NCBI GenBank assembly: GCA_019312665.1
Contig: JAFDCZ010000035.1
Coordinates: 1-55,159 of the forward strand
Source of the DNA: Deltaproteobacteria bacterium
Lineage (GTDB): Bacteria > Myxococcota_A > UBA9160 > UBA6930
Direction: 5' to 3'
DNA length: 55,159 nt
Part shown: positions 1 through 8,238 of the stretch, piece by piece
How the letters are laid out: each line of letters begins with the position of its first letter
Position numbering within the stretch: position 1 is the first letter of the stretch
Notes under the pieces: model-generated
The model's database searches: none
What the model saw: only the letters and a program-made list of their open reading frames with translations
Told to the model about the DNA's origin: nothing
Translations under genes and position numbers: made by a program

Positions 1-156
1 TGGCTCAATGTCGATCTGCATATAATTCGCATAGCGCGCCCCCGCTACCAATCAAGAAGAGGATAGGAACTCCAACAGGGGACCCATGTCCGATAAGGGG
101 TGCCTTGACAAGTAAGACATACACCCACGTGGGAGATCGAGGACGGAGCGCCAACA

Positions 157-333
157 GTGCAACCCCATTGGACTGCCAAGCTCGACGGCAAGGCCGAAGT
201 CCTGAGCCAACTCGGCTCGATGATGGTGGACTTCGATCTCGCCTTCGCGATCATTCCCGGAACCGTGGAGCCTCGCGAAGTTGAAGATCTCAACGACTTC
301 GAGGCCGGCCCCATGTACCCGGTGCATGAGTAG
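157..333 (+). pseudogene. Unrecognised gene remnant near left edge
   Basis: The plus frame from a stop at 106 to a TAG at 331-333 stays open with GC-rich third positions and reads like protein (HWTAKLDGKAEVLSQLGSMM, then DFDLAFAIIPGTVEPREVED). GTG at 157 is the only plausible start in it. I do not recognise a family. It may be a short gene or the last part of a broken one; bases 1-106 upstream of it show nothing I can assign. The opposite strand is also open but has poorer composition. Confidence 0.3.
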
Positions 334-426
334 ACCCAGTACATGAGTAGACACGCCGCGACGGTCGACTAGGCGAACCTCGAAACGTCGCCCGTCCTCA
401 CGGGAGGCTTCCGGGAGCCAGGAACG

Positions 427-468
427 CAACGACCCCGTCGGGCTTCAGGCCTGACGGGGTCGTTGTTT
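427..468. terminator. Strong intrinsic terminator, probably bidirectional
   Basis: A perfect 13-bp stem (427-439 pairs with 453-465) is extended by ggc/gcc pairs around a short loop. It is followed on the plus strand by TTTCTAT; on the minus strand it is followed by GCGTTCC, so plus-strand use is more likely. It isolates the gene starting at 578 from the remnant upstream. Confidence 0.85.
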
Positions 469-577
469 CTATCGGGTCGTTTCGGTCAATCATTGGGGAA
501 GCGCCAAATTCTGCGACGAGCGAGAACGGGGCTCGCGAATCGCTTATCTTCGATCGGTACCGACAAAGGAGAGTTTT

Positions 578-2449
578 TTGAAGTTCGGAAGAGTTCTCGG
601 GATTTTGTCTTCTGGACTATTTGTGTCTCTGGTATTTCTCACACCCGAGGCCCGAGCGGATGGCACGACCGAGTCGGCGGTACCGATTCGGATCGGGTGG
701 CAAATTCCCGCAGCGACTCAAGGTCAGGTTCTCCAGGTCTTGAAGCGAACCAGTGTTCTGGAAGGTCATGGGCTGAAGCCGGTCTTCGTTCCCTTTAGCT
801 ATGGCGGGCCGCAAGTCGAAGCCGCTTTTGCGGGGGATCTCGATGTCTTCTTTTCCGGCGACCAGCCCGCGATCAATCTGATCGCAAGGGGCGGGAAGTG
901 GAAAATAGTGGCCCGCCTATTCGATGACGGAGTGGGCATCATCGTGCCACCCAATTCGACGATCCAGAGCGTCGAGGATCTCGAGGGAACGACAGTCGCG
1001 AGCCCTTTCGGCTCGGTCGCTCACCGAGATGCGTTCATGGAACAGGAAGCTGCGGGTCTGGACTCACAGAGGGATGTGCTGAACAAGAATCTGGACATCC
1101 TCGAAATCCGTCGACGCGTGCAGGCCGGTGGAAACGGAACGTGGGATGGATTTGATGCAGCAGTCATCTGGGAGCCGCTCATTTCGCGTTTCGAGCTGGA
1201 GGGGATCGCACGACGCATAACATCCGAGCGGTATGTGGGTGTGGTTTCTGTCTCCGAGGAGTTCATCGAGAACCATCCCGAAGCCGTAGTTGAGCTTCTG
1301 GTTGCCCTGACGCGGGCGTGGGACTTTTTCGCGCGGAACCAGGACCGCGTCATGCAGTGGTATATCGATGACACGCGGCTGGACTACACACCGGAATCGC
1401 TCGTGGCCGCGAGGCTCGACTCGAACTTCGCAGCGACCTCGGTGAACGAGATCAGTCTGGACCTCCACCCAGACTACATTGCCACGCTCGAACGAGCGGC
1501 TACCTGGGCTCGTGAGTCAGGCGAAGGTCTGGTTGACATATCCCACGCCGTAGACACGAGATTGTTGACTACCGCGATTGAGAAGGTCGCCAGCCACCAG
1601 TTCGAAGATATCCAGGTCATTCTGCCATCGACCTACGAGAAGCGGTCGGCCGACCAGGACATCCTCTACGATCTGAATTCCACGCCTCTTTGGATGGCTT
1701 TTACTGCGATGGTCGCGATGGCCGTCTTGGCGATCGAACTTGGCTTCCTGCTCGGGAAAAGGAACAGGGAAAAAGTCGAAGACAAACAGATGACTCCCAT
1801 CGCGACCGTGGCGGGAGCGGTACTCGCCATGATGGCTTTCGTAATCGCGTTCACCTTTGGATCGGCGAATACCCGCTTCGACGCTCGAAAAGCCGCCTTG
1901 CTCGACGACGTGGCGGCGATTCAAACGGCCTATCTTCGTGCCAATCTCATCCCCGAACCCCAGCGCACCACGGTGCGCAACCTGCTGCGGGACTATGTCC
2001 AGGCCCGTGCGGGCATCGTCTATGCGTATGGCCAGCCTGAGACTCTGCGATTGGTACAACAGCGCGCCAATGTCTCGCAGGAATTGATGTGGTCACACGT
2101 AGAGGCTCTGGCTGAGAAACAGGGGGAGACCAAGGCTTTCCTTCTCTTTACCCGTTCGCTGAATGACGTGTTCAACTTGCATACGAAGCGGGTTGTCTTG
2201 GGCGCGTACTACCGGATTCCGCCTGCGATGTGGCTGGCGCTGATTCTGGCCTCTGGTGTCGCAATGTTCGCTGTAGGCTTCCAATTCGGGATCGGCGGCA
2301 ACCAACGCATCCACGCTTCTACCTTGGCCCTGGCGATAACTTTTGCGTTGGTGATGGTGCTCGCGTTCGATCTCGATCGGGCGGGCGAAGGCCTGGTCGC
2401 TGTGAATCAGCAGCCGATGATCGATCTCTATGAGAGCATGCGGAAGTAG
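578..2449 (+). CDS. Solute-binding protein fused to a DUF4239 (bestrophin-like) membrane domain
   Basis: The start is TTG at 578 behind a good AAAGGAG (565-571). Residues 1-27 form a signal peptide. Residues about 36-345 look like an NMT1/SsuA-type periplasmic binding protein (SYGGPQVEAAFAGDLDVFF, then a VPPNSTIQSVEDLEG stretch). A membrane helix at about 371-392 is followed by a DUF4239 domain: helix at 408-430, the family stretch FGSANTRFDARKAALLDDVA, IQTAYLRANLIPEP, and two C-terminal helices at about 549-571 and 580-599. Binding proteins normally end after the first domain and DUF4239 proteins normally lack it, so this is a fusion within one uninterrupted frame. Role is inferred: ligand sensing outside the membrane coupled to a channel-like or signalling membrane part. 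No ABC permease or ATPase gene is nearby. Confidence 0.8.
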   Translation: MKFGRVLGILSSGLFVSLVFLTPEARADGTTESAVPIRIGWQIPAATQGQVLQVLKRTSVLEGHGLKPVFVPFSYGGPQVEAAFAGDLDVFFSGDQPAINLIARGGKWKIVARLFDDGVGIIVPPNSTIQSVEDLEGTTVASPFGSVAHRDAFMEQEAAGLDSQRDVLNKNLDILEIRRRVQAGGNGTWDGFDAAVIWEPLISRFELEGIARRITSERYVGVVSVSEEFIENHPEAVVELLVALTRAWDFFARNQDRVMQWYIDDTRLDYTPESLVAARLDSNFAATSVNEISLDLHPDYIATLERAATWARESGEGLVDISHAVDTRLLTTAIEKVASHQFEDIQVILPSTYEKRSADQDILYDLNSTPLWMAFTAMVAMAVLAIELGFLLGKRNREKVEDKQMTPIATVAGAVLAMMAFVIAFTFGSANTRFDARKAALLDDVAAIQTAYLRANLIPEPQRTTVRNLLRDYVQARAGIVYAYGQPETLRLVQQRANVSQELMWSHVEALAEKQGETKAFLLFTRSLNDVFNLHTKRVVLGAYYRIPPAMWLALILASGVAMFAVGFQFGIGGNQRIHASTLALAITFALVMVLAFDLDRAGEGLVAVNQQPMIDLYESMRK

Positions 2450-2474
2450 ACGAGGCGGGAGGAGTACGAAGTCT

Positions 2475-2576
2475 TCAGTGCTCCGACTTCTCTCGCTCCC
2501 TCTCCCACTCGAGTACGAACGTCAGGAAGCCGTTCGCAGGTCGCGCAGCCGAGATCAAGAAGCCCTGAATCGAGTC
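2475..2576 (-). pseudogene. C-terminal fragment of an unrecognised protein
   Basis: Minus-strand reading ends in a TGA at 2475-2477 and gives a natural-looking C-terminus (RDSIQGFLISAARPANGFL, then TFVLEWEREREKSEH). Homology to anything upstream ends near 2576, where IS91 transposase sequence begins on the other strand. It is therefore a cut-off gene end inside a mosaic of fragments. The family is not recognised. Confidence 0.3.
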
Positions 2577-2738
2577 GCGGCCCACCTCGTCGATCGGGTG
2601 TTCCCCACCGTCCCTGTGCGCCAGTGGGTCCTCTCGCTCCCCTTTTCGCTCCGCTACCGCGTGGGCCTACGGTGCCCTCTCGCCCGTGAGATCCTGAACC
2701 TCTTCCTCCGCACGCTCTTCGCATCGCTGCGCCGTCGC
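2571..2738 (+). mobile_element. IS91-family transposase fragment, central part
   Basis: The plus strand encodes a stretch typical of the centre of IS91/IS801-type transposases: VAAHLVDRVFP, VPVRQWVLSLPFSLRYR and LFLRTLFASLRRR. This follows directly after the zinc-binding N-terminus in intact proteins. Here the N-terminus is absent on this strand and sits on the opposite strand at 2734-2922. No catalytic tyrosine region and no element ends are visible, so it is a dead fragment. Confidence 0.7.
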
Positions 2739-2922
2739 AGTGCAGGCGAAGGAAGCCGTGGGCCAGCACGCCGCATCGGAGATACGCGCGGAACTCGCGC
2801 TCGATGAAGCGCGGCACCGGCTGGCCATGCAGACGAGCACGGGTCAGGAAGGTCTCGAGCTCCACCTGGACGACTGCGTAGAGGACACCGTCTTCGGGGC
2901 GGTGCCTCTCGTAGCTCCTCCT
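2734..2922 (-). mobile_element. IS91-family transposase fragment, N-terminal zinc-binding region, inverted
   Basis: The minus strand encodes the start of an IS91-type transposase: RRSYERHRPEDGVLYAVV, LETFLTRARLHGQPVPRFIE, then LRCGVLAHGFLRLHCD. In intact proteins the cysteine-rich part comes next, followed by AAHLVDxVFP. Here the frame degenerates just after HCD, exactly where the central part begins on the plus strand, so the two pieces meet tail to tail at about 2735. The remaining 2923-3366 shows no recognisable gene apart from a possible hairpin at 3274. Confidence 0.65.
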
Positions 2923-3273
2923 CTCGTGGCGGCCCCGAGCCGGGCGGAGTTGGGAATCGGAAGCTGCGAGAGGGCCCATGCGTGCGTGCCCTTGCCAGCT
3001 CCGTACCAGGCGCGATTCGTCGTGAGCGCGCCCCTCGCAGCGAATTCGGTCGGGATCGAGGCCATCTGTTCACGCTTCCGTCGCTGACAGCTGGTCACGG
3101 TTCGCGTAGCCATCGCCATGCTTCCCCTGGAAGCACCAGTACCGTTCAATTCGACCGATCCGCGAATCGGTTCGTCGCGGATTCACCATCCCAACCCTCG
3201 TAGCGGACGGTCGTCCTTCTCGGTCAACAGATTCCGAGACAAACTGAACGGTATTGCGCCTAGCACTCCCGAG

Positions 3274-3303
3274 AACCGGATCCGCACATCCGGTTTCTTC
3301 TCT
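3274..3303 (+). terminator. Possible intrinsic terminator
   Basis: An 8-bp stem (AACCGGAT, 3274-3281, with ATCCGGTT, 3288-3295) has a 6-nt loop and is followed by TTCTTCTCT. It would separate the fragment zone from the sortase-target gene that starts at 3367. The stem is short, so this is tentative. Confidence 0.4.
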
Positions 3304-3366
3304 ACCCGAACAGTCTCTTCCCGATCCGGCGGGTGGGCGGCGGCTGCGATCTGGGGGAGAGCGCAA

Positions 3367-5505
3367 GTGAACAACCGAGCACGTGTCGGGTTCCGAATTC
3401 AGGGAGTGGGGTTCCTCGGCGTGTTGCTGCTGCTCGCCATGTCGAGCACTGCCCAGGAGTTGGGGCCCGCGATGAAGCCCGGCGATGCGAAAGCGGGCAC
3501 CCTGCTGCTCCGTACTGCCAAAGGTCTCCGCCCGGCCCCGACCGTCCACACGGATGTGCAGATCGAAGTCACGGGTATGATCGCCCGGACCACGGTCGAG
3601 CAACGCTTCCGCAATCCGAGCGACGAGTGGATCGAAGGCATCTACGTCTTCCCCCTGCCCGAGCGCGCTGCGGTCGACACGCTAGCGCTCGTGGTCGGGG
3701 GCCGCTTGATCGTCGGGGAGATCCAGACCCGGGAAGAAGCGCGGGCCACCTACGAGAAAGCGAAAAAGGAGGGGCGCAAGGCTTCCCTGCTCGAGCAGGA
3801 GCGCCCGAATCTCTTCACCACATCCGTCACCGGCATCGGGCCTGGAGAGGAAGTGCGTATCGGGATCGAGTACCAGCAGGATCTCCGTTACGACCAGGGA
3901 GGCTTTTCCCTTCGCTTTCCGATGGTCGTCGGGCCTCGCTACATCCCCGGCGCAGCGCGAGTCGGCACCGCCCGGGGAACCGGCTGGGCCATGGGCACGG
4001 GAGCGGTGCCCGACGCGGCGCGCATCACCCCGCCCGTGGCACCGCCTGGGAGCGGAAGCAAGGATTCATCACTGAACCCGGTTCGCATCCGCGTCGAGCT
4101 CGATGCCGGGATGGACCTGGCGCGGATCCACAGCCCGTCGCACGGAGTTCGCATCCAGAGCCTCGAGGGCACGCGCCACCGGGTCGAGCTCGCCGATCCC
4201 AGTGTCCCCGCCGAATCGGATTTCGTGTTGAACTGGCGGCCCGCGCCGGCGGATGCGCCCGTGGCCGCGATCTTCCATGAGGAGAAGGAGGGCGAGCACT
4301 ACGCCCTGTTGATGATCATGCCGCCCGATCCGCAGCGGGCCGGCGAGGAAAGGGTTCCGCGGGAGACGATCTTCGTGATCGATACTTCCGGCTCGATGCA
4401 TGGCGAATCGATGGAGCAAGCCAAGCGCGCTCTGCGTCTTGCACTGGCACGGCTCCAACCGGCGGATCGTTTCAACGTGATCGCCTTCGCCGACACCACC
4501 AGGAAGCTGTTCCCGCATGCGGTCTACGCGCAGCCGACGCAGATCGACGAAGCCCGGTCGTGGGTCGACGGGCTCGCCGCCGAAGGAGGGACCGAGATGC
4601 TGACGGCCTTGCAGGCCGCACTCGATCCGACCGAAGAAGCTTCCCGCATTCGGCAGGTCATCTTCATCACGGATGGGGCCATCGGAGACGAAGCGAGACT
4701 CTTCTCGGAGATTCGCAAGGGTCTCGGTCGCTCTCGCCTCTTCACCGTCGGAATCGGTTCGGCCCCCAATGCCCACTTCATGGCCCAGGCTGCCGAACTG
4801 GGCCGAGGAACGTCCACGCTGATCGGGCAGCTGCACGAAGTGCAGGCGAAGATGGCGGAGCTCTTCTCGAAGCTCGAAAGCCCCGTCCTGTACGACATCG
4901 AGCTGGGCTTCGACGTCCGCCCGGTCGAAACCTGGCCGGAGCGGATTCCCGATCTCTATCTCGGTGAGCCGATCGTCGTCGCGGTGCGCTTGCCCGAGCT
5001 CGCCGGCAGCTGGATCACCAAGGGCCGTCGGGGGGGCAAGCCCTGGCAGGTCGAGCTGGCTCTCGAAGGGGGGCAGCAGCACGCGGGGATCGCGCGGCTC
5101 TGGGCACGGCGGAAGATCGCGTCACTGACGGGCTCTCTCTACGACGGCGCCGATCCGAAGACCGTGCGAAACGAAATCGTTGCACTCGGCTTGCGACACC
5201 ATCTGGTGACGCGCCATACCAGCCTGGTCGCCGTAGACGTCACGCCGACAGTACCGGCAGGCGTCGTACCCGATACGCGCGCGCTTCCGACGAACCTGCC
5301 GAAGGGCTGGAGCTACGAGCACGTCTTCGGGGAGCTGCGCGCTCGCGAGCAGAATCTTCCCCCGGCGCCGAACGATGTGCTGCGGATGGCCCGGCACGCG
5401 CAGCATCTGCCCCAGGGTGGTACCCCGGCGGCGTTCCTGTTCTGGATCGGGTTGGGTTGTCTGCTCACGGGGGCATGGCTCGCGCGCACCCGTCGCACGG
5501 CATGA
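3367..5505 (+). CDS. Sortase target protein with VIT and VWA domains (marine proteobacterial type)
   Basis: GTG at 3367 is chosen over the open frame extending back to 3118. It has GGGGGAGA about 8 nt upstream and gives a signal peptide (VGFLGVLLLLAMSSTAQ). The product is 712 aa. A VIT domain spans about 45-190 (PSDEWIEGIYVFPLPERAAV). A VWA domain spans about 332-505 with the metal-site motif DTSGS. The C-terminus has LPQGG, a hydrophobic helix and an RTRR basic tail, the layout of a sortase sorting signal with GG in place of the usual TG or TA. The stop overlaps the sortase start (ATGA), so the two are translationally coupled. By family knowledge it is an envelope protein anchored or cleaved by the neighbouring class GN sortase. 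Confidence 0.88.
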   Translation: MNNRARVGFRIQGVGFLGVLLLLAMSSTAQELGPAMKPGDAKAGTLLLRTAKGLRPAPTVHTDVQIEVTGMIARTTVEQRFRNPSDEWIEGIYVFPLPERAAVDTLALVVGGRLIVGEIQTREEARATYEKAKKEGRKASLLEQERPNLFTTSVTGIGPGEEVRIGIEYQQDLRYDQGGFSLRFPMVVGPRYIPGAARVGTARGTGWAMGTGAVPDAARITPPVAPPGSGSKDSSLNPVRIRVELDAGMDLARIHSPSHGVRIQSLEGTRHRVELADPSVPAESDFVLNWRPAPADAPVAAIFHEEKEGEHYALLMIMPPDPQRAGEERVPRETIFVIDTSGSMHGESMEQAKRALRLALARLQPADRFNVIAFADTTRKLFPHAVYAQPTQIDEARSWVDGLAAEGGTEMLTALQAALDPTEEASRIRQVIFITDGAIGDEARLFSEIRKGLGRSRLFTVGIGSAPNAHFMAQAAELGRGTSTLIGQLHEVQAKMAELFSKLESPVLYDIELGFDVRPVETWPERIPDLYLGEPIVVAVRLPELAGSWITKGRRGGKPWQVELALEGGQQHAGIARLWARRKIASLTGSLYDGADPKTVRNEIVALGLRHHLVTRHTSLVAVDVTPTVPAGVVPDTRALPTNLPKGWSYEHVFGELRAREQNLPPAPNDVLRMARHAQHLPQGGTPAAFLFWIGLGCLLTGAWLARTRRTA

Positions 5506-6083
5506 ACCGAAAGCTCGGGGCTCTCGGGTTGGTCGCGGTGGGTTGTGTCTGCCTTGCGCACTCGGCATGGATTCCGGCCAAAGCGAGGCTGGCTCAGCTG
5601 TTGCTGGCCCATGCCTGGGAACGCACCCAAGCGGAGGGCGTCGATGTCCGCCCGTGGCCCTGGGCCGATACCCATCCCGTGGCCAAGCTCTCGGTGCCAA
5701 GGTTGGGAATCGAGCGAATGGTGTTGGCGGGCATCAGCGGGCGCACGATGGCGTTCGGGCCCGGGCACTACGACGGCAGCGCACAACCGGGCACGGCAGA
5801 CAACATCGTCCTGGCCGGTCACCGGGATACCCACTTCGCGTTTCTTCGCGAGCTGGCGGCTGGAGACGAGATCCATCTCGAGGCCAGCGGCGGCACCCGC
5901 CAGCTCTTTCGGGTCGAGGAGACCCAGGTGCTGCATGAGAGCCAGGCCTCGGTGATGGAGCCGACCGGGCGCGCTGAGTTGACCCTGATCACCTGCTTCC
6001 CGTTCGATGCGGTGGTTCCGGGAGGCCCCCTGCGATTCGTGGTGCGGGCCAGAGCTGAGAAAATCCTGATTTCGTTGAGATGA
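5502..6083 (+). CDS. Class GN sortase
   Basis: This 193-aa membrane-anchored transpeptidase has its catalytic residues in place: His107 in AGHRDTHF, Cys165 in TLITCFPF and Arg178 in GGPLRFVV. An N-terminal hydrophobic segment (LGLVAVGCVCLAHSA) anchors it. ATG 5502 overlaps the TGA of the target gene. An upstream in-frame start at 5457 is possible but would place a long overlap and an extra polar leader before the anchor. The family works with a dedicated VIT/VWA target encoded next door, as here. Downstream, GACCGA/TCGGTC (6089-6105) could form a small hairpin. Confidence 0.92.
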   Translation: MNRKLGALGLVAVGCVCLAHSAWIPAKARLAQLLLAHAWERTQAEGVDVRPWPWADTHPVAKLSVPRLGIERMVLAGISGRTMAFGPGHYDGSAQPGTADNIVLAGHRDTHFAFLRELAAGDEIHLEASGGTRQLFRVEETQVLHESQASVMEPTGRAELTLITCFPFDAVVPGGPLRFVVRARAEKILISLR

Positions 6084-6195
6084 AATTTGACCGACTACTT
6101 CGGTCATGTGTCGATTCAACGTGCGGCGGCGGATCCCGATCTTCACGGTCGCCCTTGACACAGGCCGGCGATGGGCTGCTACCCTGTTATTCAGC

Positions 6196-6861
6196 ATGCA
6201 CGCTCCTGGAATGAGATGCCATCGGATCGCACTCGTGATGCTCGTCGTGCTGGCCGGAATCGCTGGAGTCGCCGGTATCGGGGGCTGCTCCAGCACCCCG
6301 CGCACGAGCGAGAAGCTCACGGCTTCCAACTACTCGAGCTTCGAGAGCGCACGGGACGCGTTCCTGCAGATCGTTCCTGGCGAGACCACATCGGACGAGC
6401 TGCGGGCACTGGGAATCGATCCGGCCAAGGAGGGCACGACCATCGTTGGCTCGATGGGCCTCTCTGCTCGCCTGGTTCCCTTCAACGCAGCCCTGGTCAA
6501 TACGGAGCAGCCACTCGACCTGCTCTCGGAGAACCTTCCGCAGTGCGCGGGGATGGGCCAGCGCTGTGAGATCTGGATTACGAGATACGCCAGGCTACGC
6601 GCGAAGAGGCGGAATCCCTGGCTGGAGCTGCTGCGGTTCCGTCGGATGCGAGACAAGACGGGCTGGCGCTTCGACGGCGCCGTCGTACTGATGGACGGCA
6701 TCGCGGTCGAGAGTGTCTGGGGAGGCATTCCGCGCATTCATGAGCTGAACGACCGCATCCGACCGCTCGGCCCGTTCCAGGCCGGAAAGAGAATCAAGAT
6801 CGTGCGGAACCGCAAATCGCGGCTGATCCTACGTGACGAGGACTCTGGAGAACCGTTTTGA
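6196..6861 (+). CDS. Lipoprotein, unknown function (paralogue of next gene)
   Basis: A signal peptide with lipobox ending GIGGC marks this as a lipoprotein. ATG 6196 or ATG 6211 (MRCHRIALVMLVVLAG) are both possible; neither has a strong ribosome site. The open frame continues upstream to 6106 but that part does not look coding. The mature part begins SFESARDAFLQIVPGETTSD, matching SFDEAKAAFEAVEIGSTTRT of the next protein, and both share a C-terminal segment in which a W-rich strand leads to RPLGPxQ. No known domain is recognised. The stop overlaps the next start (TTGA), so the two are coupled. Confidence 0.75.
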   Translation: MHAPGMRCHRIALVMLVVLAGIAGVAGIGGCSSTPRTSEKLTASNYSSFESARDAFLQIVPGETTSDELRALGIDPAKEGTTIVGSMGLSARLVPFNAALVNTEQPLDLLSENLPQCAGMGQRCEIWITRYARLRAKRRNPWLELLRFRRMRDKTGWRFDGAVVLMDGIAVESVWGGIPRIHELNDRIRPLGPFQAGKRIKIVRNRKSRLILRDEDSGEPF

Positions 6862-7427
6862 GAAGTTCATTGCCTGTTTCGATCCTCACGCTGGCCCTCG
6901 CCATCCCGCTGCTGGGGTGTCAGAGCCTGCTCCCTTATCAGCGGAATTCCGTCGAGTCGCCCTGGCAGAGCTTCGACGAGGCGAAGGCCGCATTCGAAGC
7001 CGTCGAGATCGGATCCACGACCCGGACCGATCTCGCAACGATGGGCTTCGACCCCTACACCTCCTACAACGTCGAGATCGTGACCTACATCGACATCTTC
7101 CGGCAGTTCTGGGGCGTCGAGCCCGATCAGCTGGATCCCGGCATCCGGGATTGCCTGGCCGCCACAGTGCGTTGCGTGGGCCTGGACATCCAACCCCTTC
7201 GCGAGTTCGACGAGGAGTACGGCAACTTCTGGCTGAACTTCTTCGAGTTCCGCACGCAGACCGTGCTGACCGGCTGGCAATTCAACTCGACGCTGGTGCT
7301 CGTGGACGACACCGTCGTCTACAAGCTGTGGGACGGCAACCCGGTGGTACGGAAGAAGAAGGAAGTCGTGAGGCCCCTTGGCCCGCTCCAGAATCTGGAC
7401 ATCGATTTCAGGATTTCCTTTCCGTAG
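6858..7427 (+). CDS. Lipoprotein, unknown function (paralogue of previous gene)
   Basis: TTG 6858 overlaps the TGA of the preceding gene. The 189-aa product has a lipobox (IPLLGC) and mature sequence alignable with its neighbour: SFDEAKAAF, a TTRTDLATMGFDP turn, a GWQFNSTLVLVDD strand and RPLGPLQ near the end. It looks like a tandem duplication with divergence. The 3' end overlaps by 20 nt the 3' end of the convergent DUF3108 gene. Function unknown; location predicted as membrane-anchored periplasmic face. Confidence 0.78.
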   Translation: MRSSLPVSILTLALAIPLLGCQSLLPYQRNSVESPWQSFDEAKAAFEAVEIGSTTRTDLATMGFDPYTSYNVEIVTYIDIFRQFWGVEPDQLDPGIRDCLAATVRCVGLDIQPLREFDEEYGNFWLNFFEFRTQTVLTGWQFNSTLVLVDDTVVYKLWDGNPVVRKKKEVVRPLGPLQNLDIDFRISFP

Positions 7428-8235
7428 AGGTCGGCTCCGGGCTGAAGCGCTCGAGCCTCAGCCGAGCCGTCCCGACCCGGGTGCGGGTGCGAACCTTGAG
7501 GACGTCGCGGGCCGAGTCGGCTGAGACGAAGAGCGCAACCTCGTAGACGAAGGGGCGGTCCGACTCCTCGCCGACCTTCTCCGCAGTGGGGATGACGATC
7601 CAAGCCTCCCGCTCGCCCCCTGCGACCTCGATGGCAACCCGATCGACGCAGTTCAGATCGACCATCCAGAGGTCGTCGCCGCTGACGACCTCGAATCGTT
7701 CCGCCACGCCCACGTCCCAATCGACGACGCGAGCCATGAACAGCAGGGAGAACGGGTCGAGCGCCCCACTCCCTGCTTCGACCTCGCTCACGCTCTGCCT
7801 GGTCGGTTTGTCGGGCCTTCTGCGCGTCTCTTCTACGATGACGGGCTCGCCCGGCCGGAAGAACGTCCGCGTCTCGCGGATGCGTCCGTCGCGGTCTCGG
7901 ACGATCACCGACTCGATCGCCGACATATCCTCAGCGTCGATGGCTGCCTCTCCCCGATACCGAACCTGGTACAACCGGCGCGCGATGCCTTCGGTCTGGC
8001 CCTCGACCTCGACGCGGTAGACGTCGTCGTCCAGGCTGACGCGAAGATCTGCCCGTGCTACGACGCTATTCGCCCACTCGAGGGAGTAGTGGTAGACCCC
8101 GAGCGGCGGATCGAACTCTGCCAGCATCGCAGCCGTCGGTTCCGCATGGCCGGCGCTTGCTGCCGCGACCAGGGCGATCGTCGTCGCCAGCACTGCGAGG
8201 CCCTGGCGGCAGCATCGAAGGCTGCGATTCAACAT
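7408..8235 (-). CDS. DUF3108 domain protein, exported
   Basis: The 275-aa product has a signal peptide (ATTIALVAAASAGHA) and a DUF3108-type beta-rich body: PPLGVYHYSLEWANSVVARA, then VRYRGEAAIDAEDM, DPFSLLFMARVVDW and a C-terminal VLKVRTRTRVG strand. The gene is last in a four-gene minus-strand operon; it starts 3 nt after the stop of the lipase-like gene. The family is found in the periplasm of Gram-negative bacteria; its biochemical role is not established. Confidence 0.8.
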   Translation of the reverse strand: MLNRSLRCCRQGLAVLATTIALVAAASAGHAEPTAAMLAEFDPPLGVYHYSLEWANSVVARADLRVSLDDDVYRVEVEGQTEGIARRLYQVRYRGEAAIDAEDMSAIESVIVRDRDGRIRETRTFFRPGEPVIVEETRRRPDKPTRQSVSEVEAGSGALDPFSLLFMARVVDWDVGVAERFEVVSGDDLWMVDLNCVDRVAIEVAGGEREAWIVIPTAEKVGEESDRPFVYEVALFVSADSARDVLKVRTRTRVGTARLRLERFSPEPTSTERKS

Positions 8236-8238
8236 GGG

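Noticed and set aside
2844..3149. Minus-strand frame beginning MASIPTEFAARGALTTNRAW
   Set aside because: It has good composition but no family, overlaps the IS91 fragment in another frame, and could be part of the broken zone, so I did not call it.
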